Source of the DNA: Hoeflea sp.
GTDB lineage: Bacteria > Pseudomonadota > Alphaproteobacteria > Rhizobiales > Rhizobiaceae
NCBI GenBank assembly: GCA_020637795.1
Contig: JACKJT010000001.1
Location: 1,240,001-1,304,000 of the forward strand
Direction of reading: 5' to 3'
Length of the DNA: 64,000 bases
The notes beneath the pieces are model-generated. The model was not told the DNA's origin. It did not search any database and was given only the letters and a program-made list of their open reading frames with translations. Made by a program: the position numbers and the translations under genes. Of this stretch, positions 24,262-33,159 are shown one piece after another (positions within the stretch are counted from its first letter, which is position 1; every line of letters starts with the position of its first letter).

Positions 24262-24272
24262 GGATCATGCCA

Positions 24273-24977
24273 TCAAATCGGAGAAAGAATGTCGACAAGC
24301 TGCTGCCCGTAGGGTGGCTGCTGGACTTCGGTCAGCCGGCCACGGCCGCCGTAGGAGACCCGGGCTTCGGCGATCTTGTCGTAGGCCACGGTGTTGTTGT
24401 GATCCACGTCCAGAGGCCGCACGATACCCGCGACGTTGAGAATGCGGAGTTCCTGGTTGACCCGCACCTCTTGGCTGCCACTGATCACCAGATTGCCGTT
24501 CGGCAGTATGCCGGTGACGACGGCGGCCACGCGCAGCTGCAGTTTTTCCGACCGGGCCGTTGTGCCGGTTCCCTTGGTCGATGTGTTTGAACCGTAATTG
24601 AGGTCACCCGAACTTATCGTACTGATCGCCGGGAGGTTGAGCCCCATATTCATCCCGCTGGAGTTCTTGCGGCTCCGGTCGGTGGCGTTGTCGAAGCTGG
24701 CCTTGTCGTTGATGGCGAGATCGACCGTGAGAATGTCGCCGATACTGACCGCGCGGGCGTCCTGGAACAGTTTCGACCGCCGGTCATCCCACAAGGAGAA
24801 ATTGCTCGAGCGCACGGGCGGCTGCTTCGGATAAGCCGCCATCTGCGGGGTTTCGCCATAAGCAAGGCCCGAGCCCACCGGGCTCATCGAAGGTGCCTGA
24901 CCAATCTCTTTGATCGTCTGCGAATTGCATCCGGCCAGAGTGAGCGCAAGAACGGTGGCGGCTATGGCCCTAATCAT
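24273..24977 (-). CDS. flgH: Flagellar L-ring protein FlgH (lipoprotein)
   Basis: 234 aa with a lipoprotein signal (ATVLALTLAGCNSQ; lipid-modified Cys at the LAGC box). The family segments are SLWDDRRSKLFQDARAVSIGDILTV, KLQLRVAAVVTGILPNGNLVISGSQEVRVN and the end LVDILSPI. It forms the outer-membrane ring around the rod. Overlaps motE by four bases. Confidence 0.94.
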   Translation of the reverse strand: MIRAIAATVLALTLAGCNSQTIKEIGQAPSMSPVGSGLAYGETPQMAAYPKQPPVRSSNFSLWDDRRSKLFQDARAVSIGDILTVDLAINDKASFDNATDRSRKNSSGMNMGLNLPAISTISSGDLNYGSNTSTKGTGTTARSEKLQLRVAAVVTGILPNGNLVISGSQEVRVNQELRILNVAGIVRPLDVDHNNTVAYDKIAEARVSYGGRGRLTEVQQPPYGQQLVDILSPI

Positions 24978-25501
24978 GACGGATCCTCGGTTTGCTCGGG
25001 TGCTGCGGCCGCTGCGAGAATGCTCGCCAACGCCGCTGCCTTCTTGGTATCCATCTCGTTGAGAATCTGGCTCGCCAGCCGCGGGCTGAGTTTCATGACG
25101 ATTGCCGCCGCGATCCCGGGCTTGACGATTTCCAGCTGCTTGGCAGCGGAGTCAGGCGCCATATTCTTGTAGATTTCAACCAGTTGCGTATCGGCGACCC
25201 GCATGAAGTCTTCACGTTTCTTCAGCCAGTCGCGGTATTTTGCGGTCCGCTCCTGAAGCAGGCGGATCCTCTCATCGACGCCGGCCTGAAGATCCTCGAG
25301 TTCCTTCTTCTGCAGAAGATAGCGCTGGTCACGCGCGGCGTCGGCGATGTTGCCGCAAAACGCACGGATTTCCTCTTCGAGGCTCGGCGCCGGCGCCTGC
25401 TGCGCAAATGCACCGGGCGCGATCATGCCCAGCATGATGACCGCCGCAGCGCCTGCGCCGCGTGCCCATCTGCGCGAAGCCGGCTGTCGGGGCGCAATCA
25501 T
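24974..25501 (-). CDS. motE: MotE, periplasmic chaperone of MotC
   Basis: 175 aa: signal peptide (AVIMLGMIAPGAFAQQ), a central coiled coil (about 60-110) and a C-terminal MgtE-N-like helical domain (KNMAPDSAAKQLEIVKPGIAAAIVMKLSPRLASQILNEMDTKKA). In S. meliloti the gene between flgI and flgH encodes MotE, needed for the stability and folding of MotC in the periplasm. It overlaps both neighbours by four bases. Its client gene motC is 9 kb away at 14149-15687. Confidence 0.88.
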   Translation of the reverse strand: MIAPRQPASRRWARGAGAAAVIMLGMIAPGAFAQQAPAPSLEEEIRAFCGNIADAARDQRYLLQKKELEDLQAGVDERIRLLQERTAKYRDWLKKREDFMRVADTQLVEIYKNMAPDSAAKQLEIVKPGIAAAIVMKLSPRLASQILNEMDTKKAAALASILAAAAAPEQTEDPS

Positions 25502-26697
25502 TGCAGCACCAGTTCCGCATGCAGCGCGCCGGCGGACTTGATGCCCTGCAGGATGGCAATGATGCCATCGGGCTTGACGCCGATCGAATTGAGACCGGCC
25601 ACCAGCGTTCTGAGGTCCGGGCCGTCGATGATGGCGACCTGGCCGCCGTCGACGCCCGCGGTGATGTCAGTGAGCGGCTCCACCGCCGTCACCCCGTCAG
25701 AGAACGGCAATGGCTGCACGACGGTCGGCGTTTCATTGATCTGCACGGTCAGCGTTCCGTGGCTGACCGCGACCCTGGAGATGCGGACGTCGTTGCCGAT
25801 GACGATGGTGCCGGTCCGCTCGTTGACGACGACGCGCGCGGGCGAATCCGTTTCAACGACCAGCCCCTCGAGTTCCGCTGTCAGCCGGGCAAGGTCGGCC
25901 CGCGGAGGTTTGCGAATCGCCACGGAGGTGGAATCGCGCGCCTCCGCGATGGCGGTGCCGTAGCGCGCCTCGGAGAAGGCGTTGATGACATCCGCCATTC
26001 CCACGGCGGTGGTGAAATCCGGATTGCGAAGCTGGTAGACCAGCCCGTCAACCTGCTTGAACGTCGCCGGAATCTCGCGTTCGATGATGGCGCCACCGGG
26101 CAACCGCCCCGCGGTGGCGGTGCCCTGCTGCAAAGTAGCCGCATCGCCCTGCGCATTGATCGCCGAAACGATAACCGAGCCCTGCGCGACGGCGTAGATC
26201 TGTCCGTCCGGCCCGGACAACGAGGTCATGACCAGTGTGCCGCCGCGCAGCGAGGTCGCATCGCCGAGAGAGGAGACGGTGACATCGATCCGCGATCCGA
26301 GGCTGGCAAAGGGGGGCAGATTGGCGGTGACGATCACGGCGGCAACATTGTTGACACGCGAGGCGCCGCCTTCGGTGGATATGCCGAGGTTTTGCAACAT
26401 GGCGCGCAGCGACTGCTCGGTGAACGGTGAGTTGCGGAGACCATCGCCCGTGCCCTGCAATCCGACGACGAGGCCGTAGCCGATCAACTGGTTGTCGCGG
26501 CCTGCCTGCAGCGAGGCGATATCCTTGATGCGAGAAGAGGCGCCGGCGGGCCGGATGAAACTCAGACCCGATCCGGACGCGAACTGCTCCATGGACGCTG
26601 TCCCGGTTCCCGTACCCGTCGCGGGCCCCGGACCGGAACCAGCAAGGACAAACATGGCGGCCCAGATGCCGACTATCTTGGCGAGCGTGCGGATCAT
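25498..26697 (-). CDS. flgI: Flagellar P-ring protein FlgI
   Basis: 399 aa, a little longer than the usual 370 because of a low-complexity stretch after the signal peptide (GPGPATGTGTGTAS). The family core starts at SRIKDIASLQAGRDNQLIGYGLVVGLQGTGDGL and ends in GALHAELVLQ. It polymerises in the periplasm around the rod with the help of FlgA, encoded just upstream with a four-base overlap. Confidence 0.94.
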   Translation of the reverse strand: MIRTLAKIVGIWAAMFVLAGSGPGPATGTGTGTASMEQFASGSGLSFIRPAGASSRIKDIASLQAGRDNQLIGYGLVVGLQGTGDGLRNSPFTEQSLRAMLQNLGISTEGGASRVNNVAAVIVTANLPPFASLGSRIDVTVSSLGDATSLRGGTLVMTSLSGPDGQIYAVAQGSVIVSAINAQGDAATLQQGTATAGRLPGGAIIEREIPATFKQVDGLVYQLRNPDFTTAVGMADVINAFSEARYGTAIAEARDSTSVAIRKPPRADLARLTAELEGLVVETDSPARVVVNERTGTIVIGNDVRISRVAVSHGTLTVQINETPTVVQPLPFSDGVTAVEPLTDITAGVDGGQVAIIDGPDLRTLVAGLNSIGVKPDGIIAILQGIKSAGALHAELVLQ

Positions 26698-27176
26698 TTC
26701 GCCGCCACCCGAATGCTGCCGTTGTCCATCACCGTTCCGGAAATGATAACGCCGGTTTCAACGTTGCGGACACGGATAAAATCGCCAATCGCCGCATTCT
26801 CGAGCGGCGTGCCGGTTGCCGTGATGGTCAAACCCTTGCCGCTGAATATCAGCTGAACTGTCTTGCCCCGCTCAACCGCCCACGAATCGCGCAACGCCGC
26901 GACCGGAATGGTCCGGCCCGGCAGCAATGTGCGGGTTGTCACCTTGCCCAGCACTTCGCTGGTGATCTCGGCATAGCCGCCGCGCAGGTTCGGATTGGTG
27001 ACCTCGACCTCGCGGACCAGTTCCGCCAGGATCTCCTCGCCGGGGTAGATGGTCCGTTCGGGGACCACCGCGGTGCCGCGACCGGCCTGCGCCAGGGGCA
27101 TGGCGCAAAGCATGCCGAGCACGACAGCGGCCGCGCGAATGAGGCCTTGCAAAGGCGATACTGGGCGAAACGTCAT
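26694..27176 (-). CDS. flgA: P-ring assembly chaperone FlgA
   Basis: 160 aa: signal peptide (VVLGMLCAMPLAQAG) and an SAF-type domain typical of FlgA (TIYPGEEILAELV near the start, LLPGRTIPVAALRDSWAVERGKTVQLIF, and the end GDFIRVRNVETGVIISGTVMDNGSIRV). Needed for FlgI ring formation. It lies 21 bases after flgG. Confidence 0.93.
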   Translation of the reverse strand: MTFRPVSPLQGLIRAAAVVLGMLCAMPLAQAGRGTAVVPERTIYPGEEILAELVREVEVTNPNLRGGYAEITSEVLGKVTTRTLLPGRTIPVAALRDSWAVERGKTVQLIFSGKGLTITATGTPLENAAIGDFIRVRNVETGVIISGTVMDNGSIRVAAK

Positions 27177-27197
27177 GTCTGCCTTGTCCTTTGTACC

Positions 27198-27983
27198 CTA
27201 GAGGTTCTGGGAAACGACGGACGCCATTTCATCCGCCGCCTTGATGATCTTCGAATTCATTTCATAGGCGCGCTGCGCAGAGATCAGATCGGTGATTTCC
27301 TTGACAGGATCGACGTTGGAGGCTTCCAGATAACCCTGCTGGATATGGGCAAATCCCGGATCGGCCGGAGCGCCGACGGTCGCCGGGCCGGATGCCACGG
27401 TCTGACGGAAGAGATTGTCGCCCAGCGGTTCGAGACCCGCCTCGTTGACGAAATTGGCGAGGGTCAGCTGACCCAGGTCCTGCAATTCGACATCGTCGCC
27501 GACCCGGACCAGAACCTGGCCGGTACGGGAAATCTGCACTTCGCTGGTTTCATCGGGGAAGGTAATCCCCGGAACGACCACATAGCCGTCGATGGTAACC
27601 AGCTGGCCATCGGCATTGGTGTTGAAGGCACCTGCCCTCGAATACTGGGTTTCGCCATCCGGCGTTTCGATCTGGAACCAGCCGCGGCCGACGAGCGCGA
27701 GGTCAAGCTTGTTGCCTGTTCCGATGAGGCTGCCCTGGATGTGCAGGTTTCGAACGGCAGACGTCTGCACACCAAGACCGATATGCGCGCCTTCCGGTAC
27801 GATTGCCTGGTTGGAGGCGTTGGGAACGCCGGAATTGCGCTCGACCTGATAGAGCAGGTCGGAAAATTCCGCGCGGGCCCGCTTGAAGCCTGTGGTGTTG
27901 ATGTTCGCCACGTTGTTGGCGATCACCTCAAGATTAAGCTGCTGGGCATTCATACCGGTAGCTGCGATGGCCAAAGCCTTCAT
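27198..27983 (-). CDS. flgG: Distal rod protein FlgG
   Basis: 261 aa, the family's usual length once the ATG at 27983 is taken as the start (MKALAIAATGMNAQQLNLEVIANNVANINTTGFKRARAEF); the open frame extends further upstream but without family similarity. The C-terminus SNVDPVKEITDLISAQRAYEMNSKIIKAADEM is typical. Ten bases after fliE. Confidence 0.95.
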   Translation of the reverse strand: MKALAIAATGMNAQQLNLEVIANNVANINTTGFKRARAEFSDLLYQVERNSGVPNASNQAIVPEGAHIGLGVQTSAVRNLHIQGSLIGTGNKLDLALVGRGWFQIETPDGETQYSRAGAFNTNADGQLVTIDGYVVVPGITFPDETSEVQISRTGQVLVRVGDDVELQDLGQLTLANFVNEAGLEPLGDNLFRQTVASGPATVGAPADPGFAHIQQGYLEASNVDPVKEITDLISAQRAYEMNSKIIKAADEMASVVSQNL

Positions 27984-27993
27984 GGCGAGTTCC

Positions 27994-28329
27994 TCAGATT
28001 TGCATACGAGCGATTTCGAGATAAGCAGTGACCATCTTGTCGCGGATGGCGACAGCGGTCTGCAGCGACTGTTCGGCGGCCATGATGGCGTCGACAACTT
28101 CACGGGTCGGCACCTGGCCGCGGATCGCGGCGAAGGACTGACCTTCGGCGACCTTCAGATTGGACACCACGCCTTCGCCGAGGCTTTTCAAGGTCTCGGC
28201 GAACGAAGATGGTGACGGCGCAACCGCGGCAGCCGTCAGGTTCGGCATTCCCGCGGCGCTTGCCATGTCCGTCTCGCGCGGACCGGCCAAGCCGGACAGG
28301 GCAGACATTCCAGAAATCTTGTCAATCAT
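27994..28329 (-). CDS. fliE: MS ring-rod junction protein FliE
   Basis: 111 aa. The C-terminal half reads VVDAIMAAEQSLQTAVAIRDKMVTAYLEIARMQI, the FliE signature. It links the MS ring (FliF) to the rod and is the first export substrate. Overlaps flgC by four bases. Confidence 0.93.
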   Translation of the reverse strand: MIDKISGMSALSGLAGPRETDMASAAGMPNLTAAAVAPSPSSFAETLKSLGEGVVSNLKVAEGQSFAAIRGQVPTREVVDAIMAAEQSLQTAVAIRDKMVTAYLEIARMQI

Positions 28330-28751
28330 TGGCTGGCCCTCAGCAGGTCGATCGTCATGGAAACAAGTTCACGGGTTTGCTTGACGGTCTGCAGATTGGC
28401 TTCGTACGACCGGTTGGCTTCCCGCATGTCTGCCAGCTCGACCAGGACATTGACGTTGGGCATCTTGACCATGCCATTCTTGTCCGCTGCCGGGTTTCCC
28501 GGATCATACTCGATGGTGAAGTCGGCCGGATCGACATCGATCTTGGCCACTTCGGCGCGTGAAGCGCCAATGGTGCGGTCGAGTTCCCAGGAGAAACTGA
28601 TGGTCTTGCGGCGATAGGCATCGGCTCCCGGCGTGTTGCCGGTCGACTGGGCATTGGCGAGGTTCTCGGAAACCACACGCATGCGGGTTTCCTGAACGCC
28701 CAATCCGGAAGCAGCGATGCGCGAGGCAAGTGAAAGAGGATCAACTGGCAT
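28326..28751 (-). CDS. flgC: Proximal rod protein FlgC
   Basis: 141 aa with N-terminal ASRIAASGLGVQETRMRVVSENLANAQSTG and C-terminal VKMPNVNVLVELADMREANRSYEANLQTVKQTRELVSMTIDLL, both typical of FlgC. Two bases after flgB. Confidence 0.94.
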   Translation of the reverse strand: MPVDPLSLASRIAASGLGVQETRMRVVSENLANAQSTGNTPGADAYRRKTISFSWELDRTIGASRAEVAKIDVDPADFTIEYDPGNPAADKNGMVKMPNVNVLVELADMREANRSYEANLQTVKQTRELVSMTIDLLRASQ

Positions 28752-28753
28752 GG

Positions 28754-29137
28754 TCAGCGCCTCACAGTCAGAAGCATCATCCGGTGGAAGGCCTTCACCA
28801 TCCCGGTATTGAGTTCGTACATCCGCTTGATTTCCCCGGTCTTGCTCATCTCCTGCGGCAGACTGACCGAGTTTCCGGATGGCTGAACGTCGATGTCGCC
28901 GAAGCTGCCGCTGCGAACCGCGCCGCGCATCGGATCTTCATGGATATGGCCGGGATGGGTCGCTGCCATGCGCACCGGAGCCTTGGTCTGGTCCAGCACG
29001 GCTTCGAAAGCCGCCACATCCCGGGTCTGGTAGCCCGGCGTGTTGGCGTTTGCGATGTTTCCGGCAACCACGCTTTGGCGCACTGTAAGCCAGTGGGATT
29101 GGTTGGATGCCAGTTCGAAAAGCTGAATCGGCTGCAT
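28754..29137 (-). CDS. flgB: Proximal rod protein FlgB
   Basis: 127 aa with SNQSHWLTVRQSVVAGNIANANTPGYQTRDVAAFE near the N-terminus and the FlgB-type end ELNTGMVKAFHRMMLLTVRR. It heads the flgB-flgC-fliE-flgG-flgA-flgI-motE-flgH-fliL-fliP run, in which every junction is an overlap or a gap of at most 21 bases, so the ten genes probably form one transcript starting in the gap 29138-29441. Confidence 0.93.
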   Translation of the reverse strand: MQPIQLFELASNQSHWLTVRQSVVAGNIANANTPGYQTRDVAAFEAVLDQTKAPVRMAATHPGHIHEDPMRGAVRSGSFGDIDVQPSGNSVSLPQEMSKTGEIKRMYELNTGMVKAFHRMMLLTVRR

Positions 29138-29441
29138 GGCGTTTCCCTGTCCTTAACAAGCTCAGAGATTAGGCGGTTAATCTTGCGTGTGCCTTACGGG
29201 AAATGCGCCTGCTTCACGCACCTTGCTTCAGGCATGGCGCGACGGAATTGCATTTAGTCTTGCGGTCGGAGAAGAGGGGCATGGCGGCCGGTGCATCGGC
29301 TTGGGCCCTGCCGTCGGACGCCGACGCCGGTGTCGATTACGGCATCGGCGCGGGTGCGGCAGGCCGTTCACCGGCCGGTTAAAAGGATGGCCCCAGCGAG
29401 CATATTGCCGCCCGGCTGGGGTTCAGACCCTTCGGGTCAGC
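29138..29441. other. Gap before flgB with two hairpins
   Basis: About 300 bases, no gene seen. Next to the upstream gene stop there is a small perfect stem (29426-29438, GACCC/GGGTC) and a larger one with a 7-base stem (29391-29421), neither with a T-run. The flgB-side half should hold the promoter of the ten-gene rod-ring operon. Confidence 0.4.
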
Positions 29442-30017
29442 TCAACGCTGGATGACTTCGCCGTTGGAGGTGATGATCACCCACTGGCCGTCACGCTTTT
29501 CCAGAGTGGCAAGACGGGAATTGTCCGGCAGAACCGAGCCGATGCGGACGATGTACATGCCGGACTTGTCCTCGATGAGCGCCCGTCCATTGGCGACATG
29601 CAGAAGCTTGTAGCGCGGCTTGCCGGGGAAGCTCCTGTCAGGGTCGATGGTGGTCAGCGCCGGTGTGCCCGTTGTCTCGCCCCCCTCACCGGATACGGTG
29701 GCGGTTATGATCGGGTCGAAGGCCGATGGCTGGCCGGATCCATCGTTCTCGTCGGGAATGGCAAGCGGCGATACGTTGACGAAGGAGCGCCCGCGGGTTT
29801 CCGGAAGATCCCGGGTCTCGGTGTAGCCCATCGGTGCGATGCCGAAATCCTCCTGATTGAAGAAGACGTACCAGGGGAAAAATGCGGCTGCGGTGGCCAG
29901 CGCAAAGCCGGCGACCGCCAGCACACGGTCGCCGTTCCGTTTCCGGGTCGTCGCGCGCACCGGCGTTTCATCTGCATTGTCATTGGTCTCGATCGCAGCT
30001 TCGGCAACGTCGGTCAC
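29442..30017 (-). CDS. Single-pass membrane protein of the rhizobial flagellar cluster, function unknown
   Basis: 191 aa; I recognise it only as the conserved gene between fliI and flgB. A basic cytoplasmic start is followed by one membrane helix (about 30-54, VLAVAGFALATAAAFFPWYVFF), a disordered Pro/Gly-rich part, and a C-terminal beta-rich domain (about 130-191: KYLLHVANGRALIE-like start, then MYIVRIGSVLPDNSRLATLEKRDGQWVIITSNGEVIQR). Such a domain is reminiscent of the periplasmic HR domains of secretion-system proteins. The start is GTG at 30017 in a GTGA overlap with the fliI stop. Confidence 0.7.
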   Translation of the reverse strand: MTDVAEAAIETNDNADETPVRATTRKRNGDRVLAVAGFALATAAAFFPWYVFFNQEDFGIAPMGYTETRDLPETRGRSFVNVSPLAIPDENDGSGQPSAFDPIITATVSGEGGETTGTPALTTIDPDRSFPGKPRYKLLHVANGRALIEDKSGMYIVRIGSVLPDNSRLATLEKRDGQWVIITSNGEVIQR

Positions 30018-31393
30018 TGTTTCGTCCTTTCCTTGGCGGGCGATGAGACGGGCAATCCGGCCGCAGCCTTCATTGCATCCGCGAGTTCGGCAAAAGCATC
30101 GGCGCTTGGCGGTTGTTCCGGCGTCTGGCGCAATATCTCGTAGATCACCGGCGTCTGCTTGATCGCCATTTCCAGTTCGGCATCAGACCCGGCCCGATAG
30201 CCGCCGATCAGCCGCAAATCGCGGGTCTCCTCGAAACGATGGATCAGCGCCTTCAGACGCATCACCAGCTTTTCCTCGTCCCCGCGCCAGGCCTTGCGGG
30301 CCAGCCGGGAAATCGAGGTCAGCGGATTGACCGGCGGATAGCGGCCCTCGTCGGCAAGGGCACGGTCGAGCACCAGGTGCCCGTCAAGAATGCCGCGGGC
30401 CGAGTCCGCCACAGGGTCGTTGTGATTGTCGCCGTCGACCAGGATCGAGACGATCGCGGTGATTGCGCCGGCACCTTCCGGCCCGGGTCCGGCGCGTTCC
30501 AGCAATCCGGGCAAGGCGGTGAAGACGGAGGCCGGGTAGCCACGCGCCACCGGCGGTTCGCCCGCGGCCATGCCGATCTCGCGCAACGCATGGGCAAATC
30601 GCGTCAGGCTGTCGACGATCAGAAGGACGTTCTCGCCGGTGTCGCGGAAATATTCGGCGATGGCCATGGCTGTCAGCGGTGCGAGCTTGCGCTGCATCGG
30701 GCTTTCATCGCTGGTAGCGACCACGGCAACGGTCTTGCTCATGTTCGGGCCAAGCGTGTCCTCGATGAATTCGCGGACTTCACGGCCACGTTCGCCGACC
30801 AGCGCCACGACGGCACGGTCGAAATCGGCGGCCTTGGCAAACATCGACAGAAGCGTGGATTTGCCAACGCCCGATCCGGCGAACACCCCGAGCCGCTGCC
30901 CCTGGCACATCGGGGTGAAGACATCGACGACGCGGATTCCGGTCCTGAGCGGTTTGTCGACCCTCTGGCGCAGCATGGACGCCGGCGCCGCACCGGTTAC
31001 CGAACGCGGAACCGGGCCCTGCCTGAGCGGTCCGGCGCCATCCACTGGCTCGCCCAGCGCGTTGATCGTCCGGCCGCACCAGCTCTTGTCGGGCGACAGC
31101 CGAAACGGGCCACTGCGCCAGACCCGCTCGCCGATGTTGGCCTGGGATGCGCCATCCACCGGGCAGGCGATCAGCTCATCGGGCCCAAGACTGACAACTT
31201 CAGCGAGTTTGGTCGTCTCGCCATGGCGAAACGTGAGAAAATCCCCGATCCGCGCGTGCCGCGACAGTCCGGCCACCACGCAATGGCCGGGCGCAACCGC
31301 GGTGACCGTGCCAGATATGTCCCAGGCGCCTTCCGGCTTGGAAAAGGTGCGCACACTCTCGGCGAGCAGGGCCAGACCCGACCGCCCACTCAT
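30014..31393 (-). CDS. fliI: Flagellum-specific export ATPase FliI
   Basis: 459 aa. Walker A GSGVGKST at about 173-180, Walker B in the NVLLIVDSLTRFAHALREIG stretch, and the family motif LPGLLERAG. It powers export with FliJ and FliH; the latter may be the gene at 16973-17590. It sits 55 bases after flgF and is coupled to the next gene by a GTGA overlap. Confidence 0.95.
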   Translation of the reverse strand: MSGRSGLALLAESVRTFSKPEGAWDISGTVTAVAPGHCVVAGLSRHARIGDFLTFRHGETTKLAEVVSLGPDELIACPVDGASQANIGERVWRSGPFRLSPDKSWCGRTINALGEPVDGAGPLRQGPVPRSVTGAAPASMLRQRVDKPLRTGIRVVDVFTPMCQGQRLGVFAGSGVGKSTLLSMFAKAADFDRAVVALVGERGREVREFIEDTLGPNMSKTVAVVATSDESPMQRKLAPLTAMAIAEYFRDTGENVLLIVDSLTRFAHALREIGMAAGEPPVARGYPASVFTALPGLLERAGPGPEGAGAITAIVSILVDGDNHNDPVADSARGILDGHLVLDRALADEGRYPPVNPLTSISRLARKAWRGDEEKLVMRLKALIHRFEETRDLRLIGGYRAGSDAELEMAIKQTPVIYEILRQTPEQPPSADAFAELADAMKAAAGLPVSSPAKERTKQ

Positions 31394-31448
31394 CGCGCAC
31401 TGGCTCCCGTCCCGGGAAAACCGTCAAACCGCAAACCCGGCATCAGCT

Positions 31449-32174
31449 TCAACTTCCGCTGCCAAGAGTGCGGATGGCTTGCTTGAAGGTATCCTCGGTC
31501 GATTTGTTCATGGAGGAAATGTTGTCGAAAGCCCGGGAAATCGTGATCAGGCGACTCATTTCGGCCATGGCGTTGACGTTCGAATTCTCGATGTAACCCT
31601 GCAGCAGACCGGCACTTTCAGCGTCGACCACCGGTTCAGGCGGAATTGTCGGCACGATGCCAATCGGGGCCTTGCGGATGAAGCCATCCCTGAAATCCGC
31701 CGAGAACATGCCAATGGCGCCACGCCGGAAGCCGTCCTGGCTCAGGCCGCCGTCGCGCCCTGCCTTGGGCGCTTCTCCATCGGGATCCAGCTGGATCGGC
31801 GCTTCGCCCGGATCAAGCACGGGATACCCGTCGATGTTGACCAGTTGGCCGGTATCGGTGAGGGTGAAGCGGCCGTCCCGGGTCAGCATCTTTCCGGTCG
31901 GTGTCTCGATCATGAACCAGGCGTCACCGCGAATGGCGAAATCGAGCGCGCTGCCGGTTGTCTTGAGACCGCCATTGGCCGAACTGAGATAATCCTGCCC
32001 CTCATTGACGAAGGAGACATCGGTGGCGCCGGTGCTGGCGAGAACCTCGTTGAACTTGACCTCTGTCGCCCGAAACCCGGTCGTGTTGGCGTTGGCGACG
32101 TTGTCGGCCAGCGTGCTCAGACGGCGTTCAAGCGCGATCTGCGACGAAAGCGAGACATAGATAGAACCCTGCAT
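31449..32174 (-). CDS. flgF: Proximal rod protein FlgF
   Basis: 241 aa from the ATG at 32174, which gives the family N-terminus MQGSIYVSLSSQIALERRLSTLADNVANANTTGFRATEVKF; the longer in-frame extension has no similarity. The C-terminus SNVNAMAEMSRLITISRAFDNISSMNKSTEDTFKQAIRTLG is typical. The start abuts the stop of the DUF1217 gene. Confidence 0.92.
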   Translation of the reverse strand: MQGSIYVSLSSQIALERRLSTLADNVANANTTGFRATEVKFNEVLASTGATDVSFVNEGQDYLSSANGGLKTTGSALDFAIRGDAWFMIETPTGKMLTRDGRFTLTDTGQLVNIDGYPVLDPGEAPIQLDPDGEAPKAGRDGGLSQDGFRRGAIGMFSADFRDGFIRKAPIGIVPTIPPEPVVDAESAGLLQGYIENSNVNAMAEMSRLITISRAFDNISSMNKSTEDTFKQAIRTLGSGS

Positions 32175-32956
32175 CAGCGGCCCCCGAGTTTGAGATTGTT
32201 GATGGAAAGCATCAGCTCGGGGGTGATGCCGAAACCGGTGGATGAACTCAGCAGCAGGCTGGAGTCGGCGAAACCGGACGAAGGGTTGTCCAGCTCCCAA
32301 AGAGCCGCGAAGCGCTGCATGAAGGTGTTGAGTTTTTCCGGATCCTTGAAGTCTTCGATGTCGAGACGCGACTTGAGCATTTCTGCCTGCCTATCGATAT
32401 CGGAAGCGGCGACTTCCGCCGGAATGCCGAGCGCGGTGCGGACGACCTCGTAAAGCGCCGTGTCGGCAAGAATGCCGTAGACGGAATCGAGTTCCGGGGC
32501 AGTCCGCTCGAAATAGAGCGCCAGCCGCACACCGGTGTTGTCCTCGCCGGCCTCTTCCTCCAGCGTCAGCCGGTGATACTTGTCAACCGTGCCTTGCTGC
32601 GCCTTGGTGAAGATGGTCGCGGTTTCGCCGTGACGGGCGAAATTGTAGGTCTCGGCGAATTCCTTGTACTTGGAATCGGCAAGCTGGTTGGCAAAGGCAT
32701 CCTCGTTGTCGACGCCTTCCGTCAGAACCTTGCGCATGAACGCCTTGGCGTAGTTCATGTCCTCAAGGCCATGCGCCTTCATGGCGTAGTTGAACACGCG
32801 GGTGTCCGCCATGAACTCGTCGATCGATTTGATCTCGGAAATCCGCTTGAGGTAGTATTCGCTTTCCCGGGCGACCTGAGGCTGGCTGGCAATCCTTTCG
32901 ATGGATCGCGGAAGATCCCGCGTGATGAGATTGTAGCTGGTGTATGTCGATGTCAC
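32174..32956 (-). CDS. DUF1217 family protein of the flagellar cluster
   Basis: 260 aa, all-helical, no signal peptide. The start region TSTYTSYNLITRDLPRSIERIASQP is typical of DUF1217 proteins found in alphaproteobacterial flagellar clusters. I chose the GTG at 32956 because a strong AGGAGGGG site lies nine bases upstream and the conserved part begins right after it. It heads the flgF-fliI run and is divergent from motA. Function unknown; the C-terminus ELMLSINNLKLGGR resembles ends of rod proteins only superficially. Confidence 0.8.
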   Translation of the reverse strand: MTSTYTSYNLITRDLPRSIERIASQPQVARESEYYLKRISEIKSIDEFMADTRVFNYAMKAHGLEDMNYAKAFMRKVLTEGVDNEDAFANQLADSKYKEFAETYNFARHGETATIFTKAQQGTVDKYHRLTLEEEAGEDNTGVRLALYFERTAPELDSVYGILADTALYEVVRTALGIPAEVAASDIDRQAEMLKSRLDIEDFKDPEKLNTFMQRFAALWELDNPSSGFADSSLLLSSSTGFGITPELMLSINNLKLGGR

Positions 32957-33159
32957 CGGATGTACCCCTCCTGTTTTCCAGGGCGCATTGCGCAGTTGCA
33001 AACCGGCACAACCCCGCAAGCCTGTTCCGGATTAGGGCATCTTGCTTGTGCGAAGCTGAAGATTGGCAGGAAGCCATTCATCAAGCGGACAGATTCAGCT
33101 TCACACAAGGCTCAAGCCGTAGTGATTGGTTTGCATCTCAATTACCGCGGCGGGACGTT
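32957..33159. promoter_or_regulatory. Divergent promoter region between the DUF1217 gene and motA
   Basis: About 200 bases between two divergent flagellar operons. No gene is seen. I found no TTAA-N7-TTAA box and no convincing sigma-54 site (TGGCAC-N5-TTGC), so the control of the motor and switch operon is not visible here. Confidence 0.5.

Noticed and set aside
32957..33159. Possible sigma-54 promoter between the DUF1217 gene and motA
   Set aside because: GGCAC and TGGCA fragments occur but none has the required GG-N10-GC spacing.
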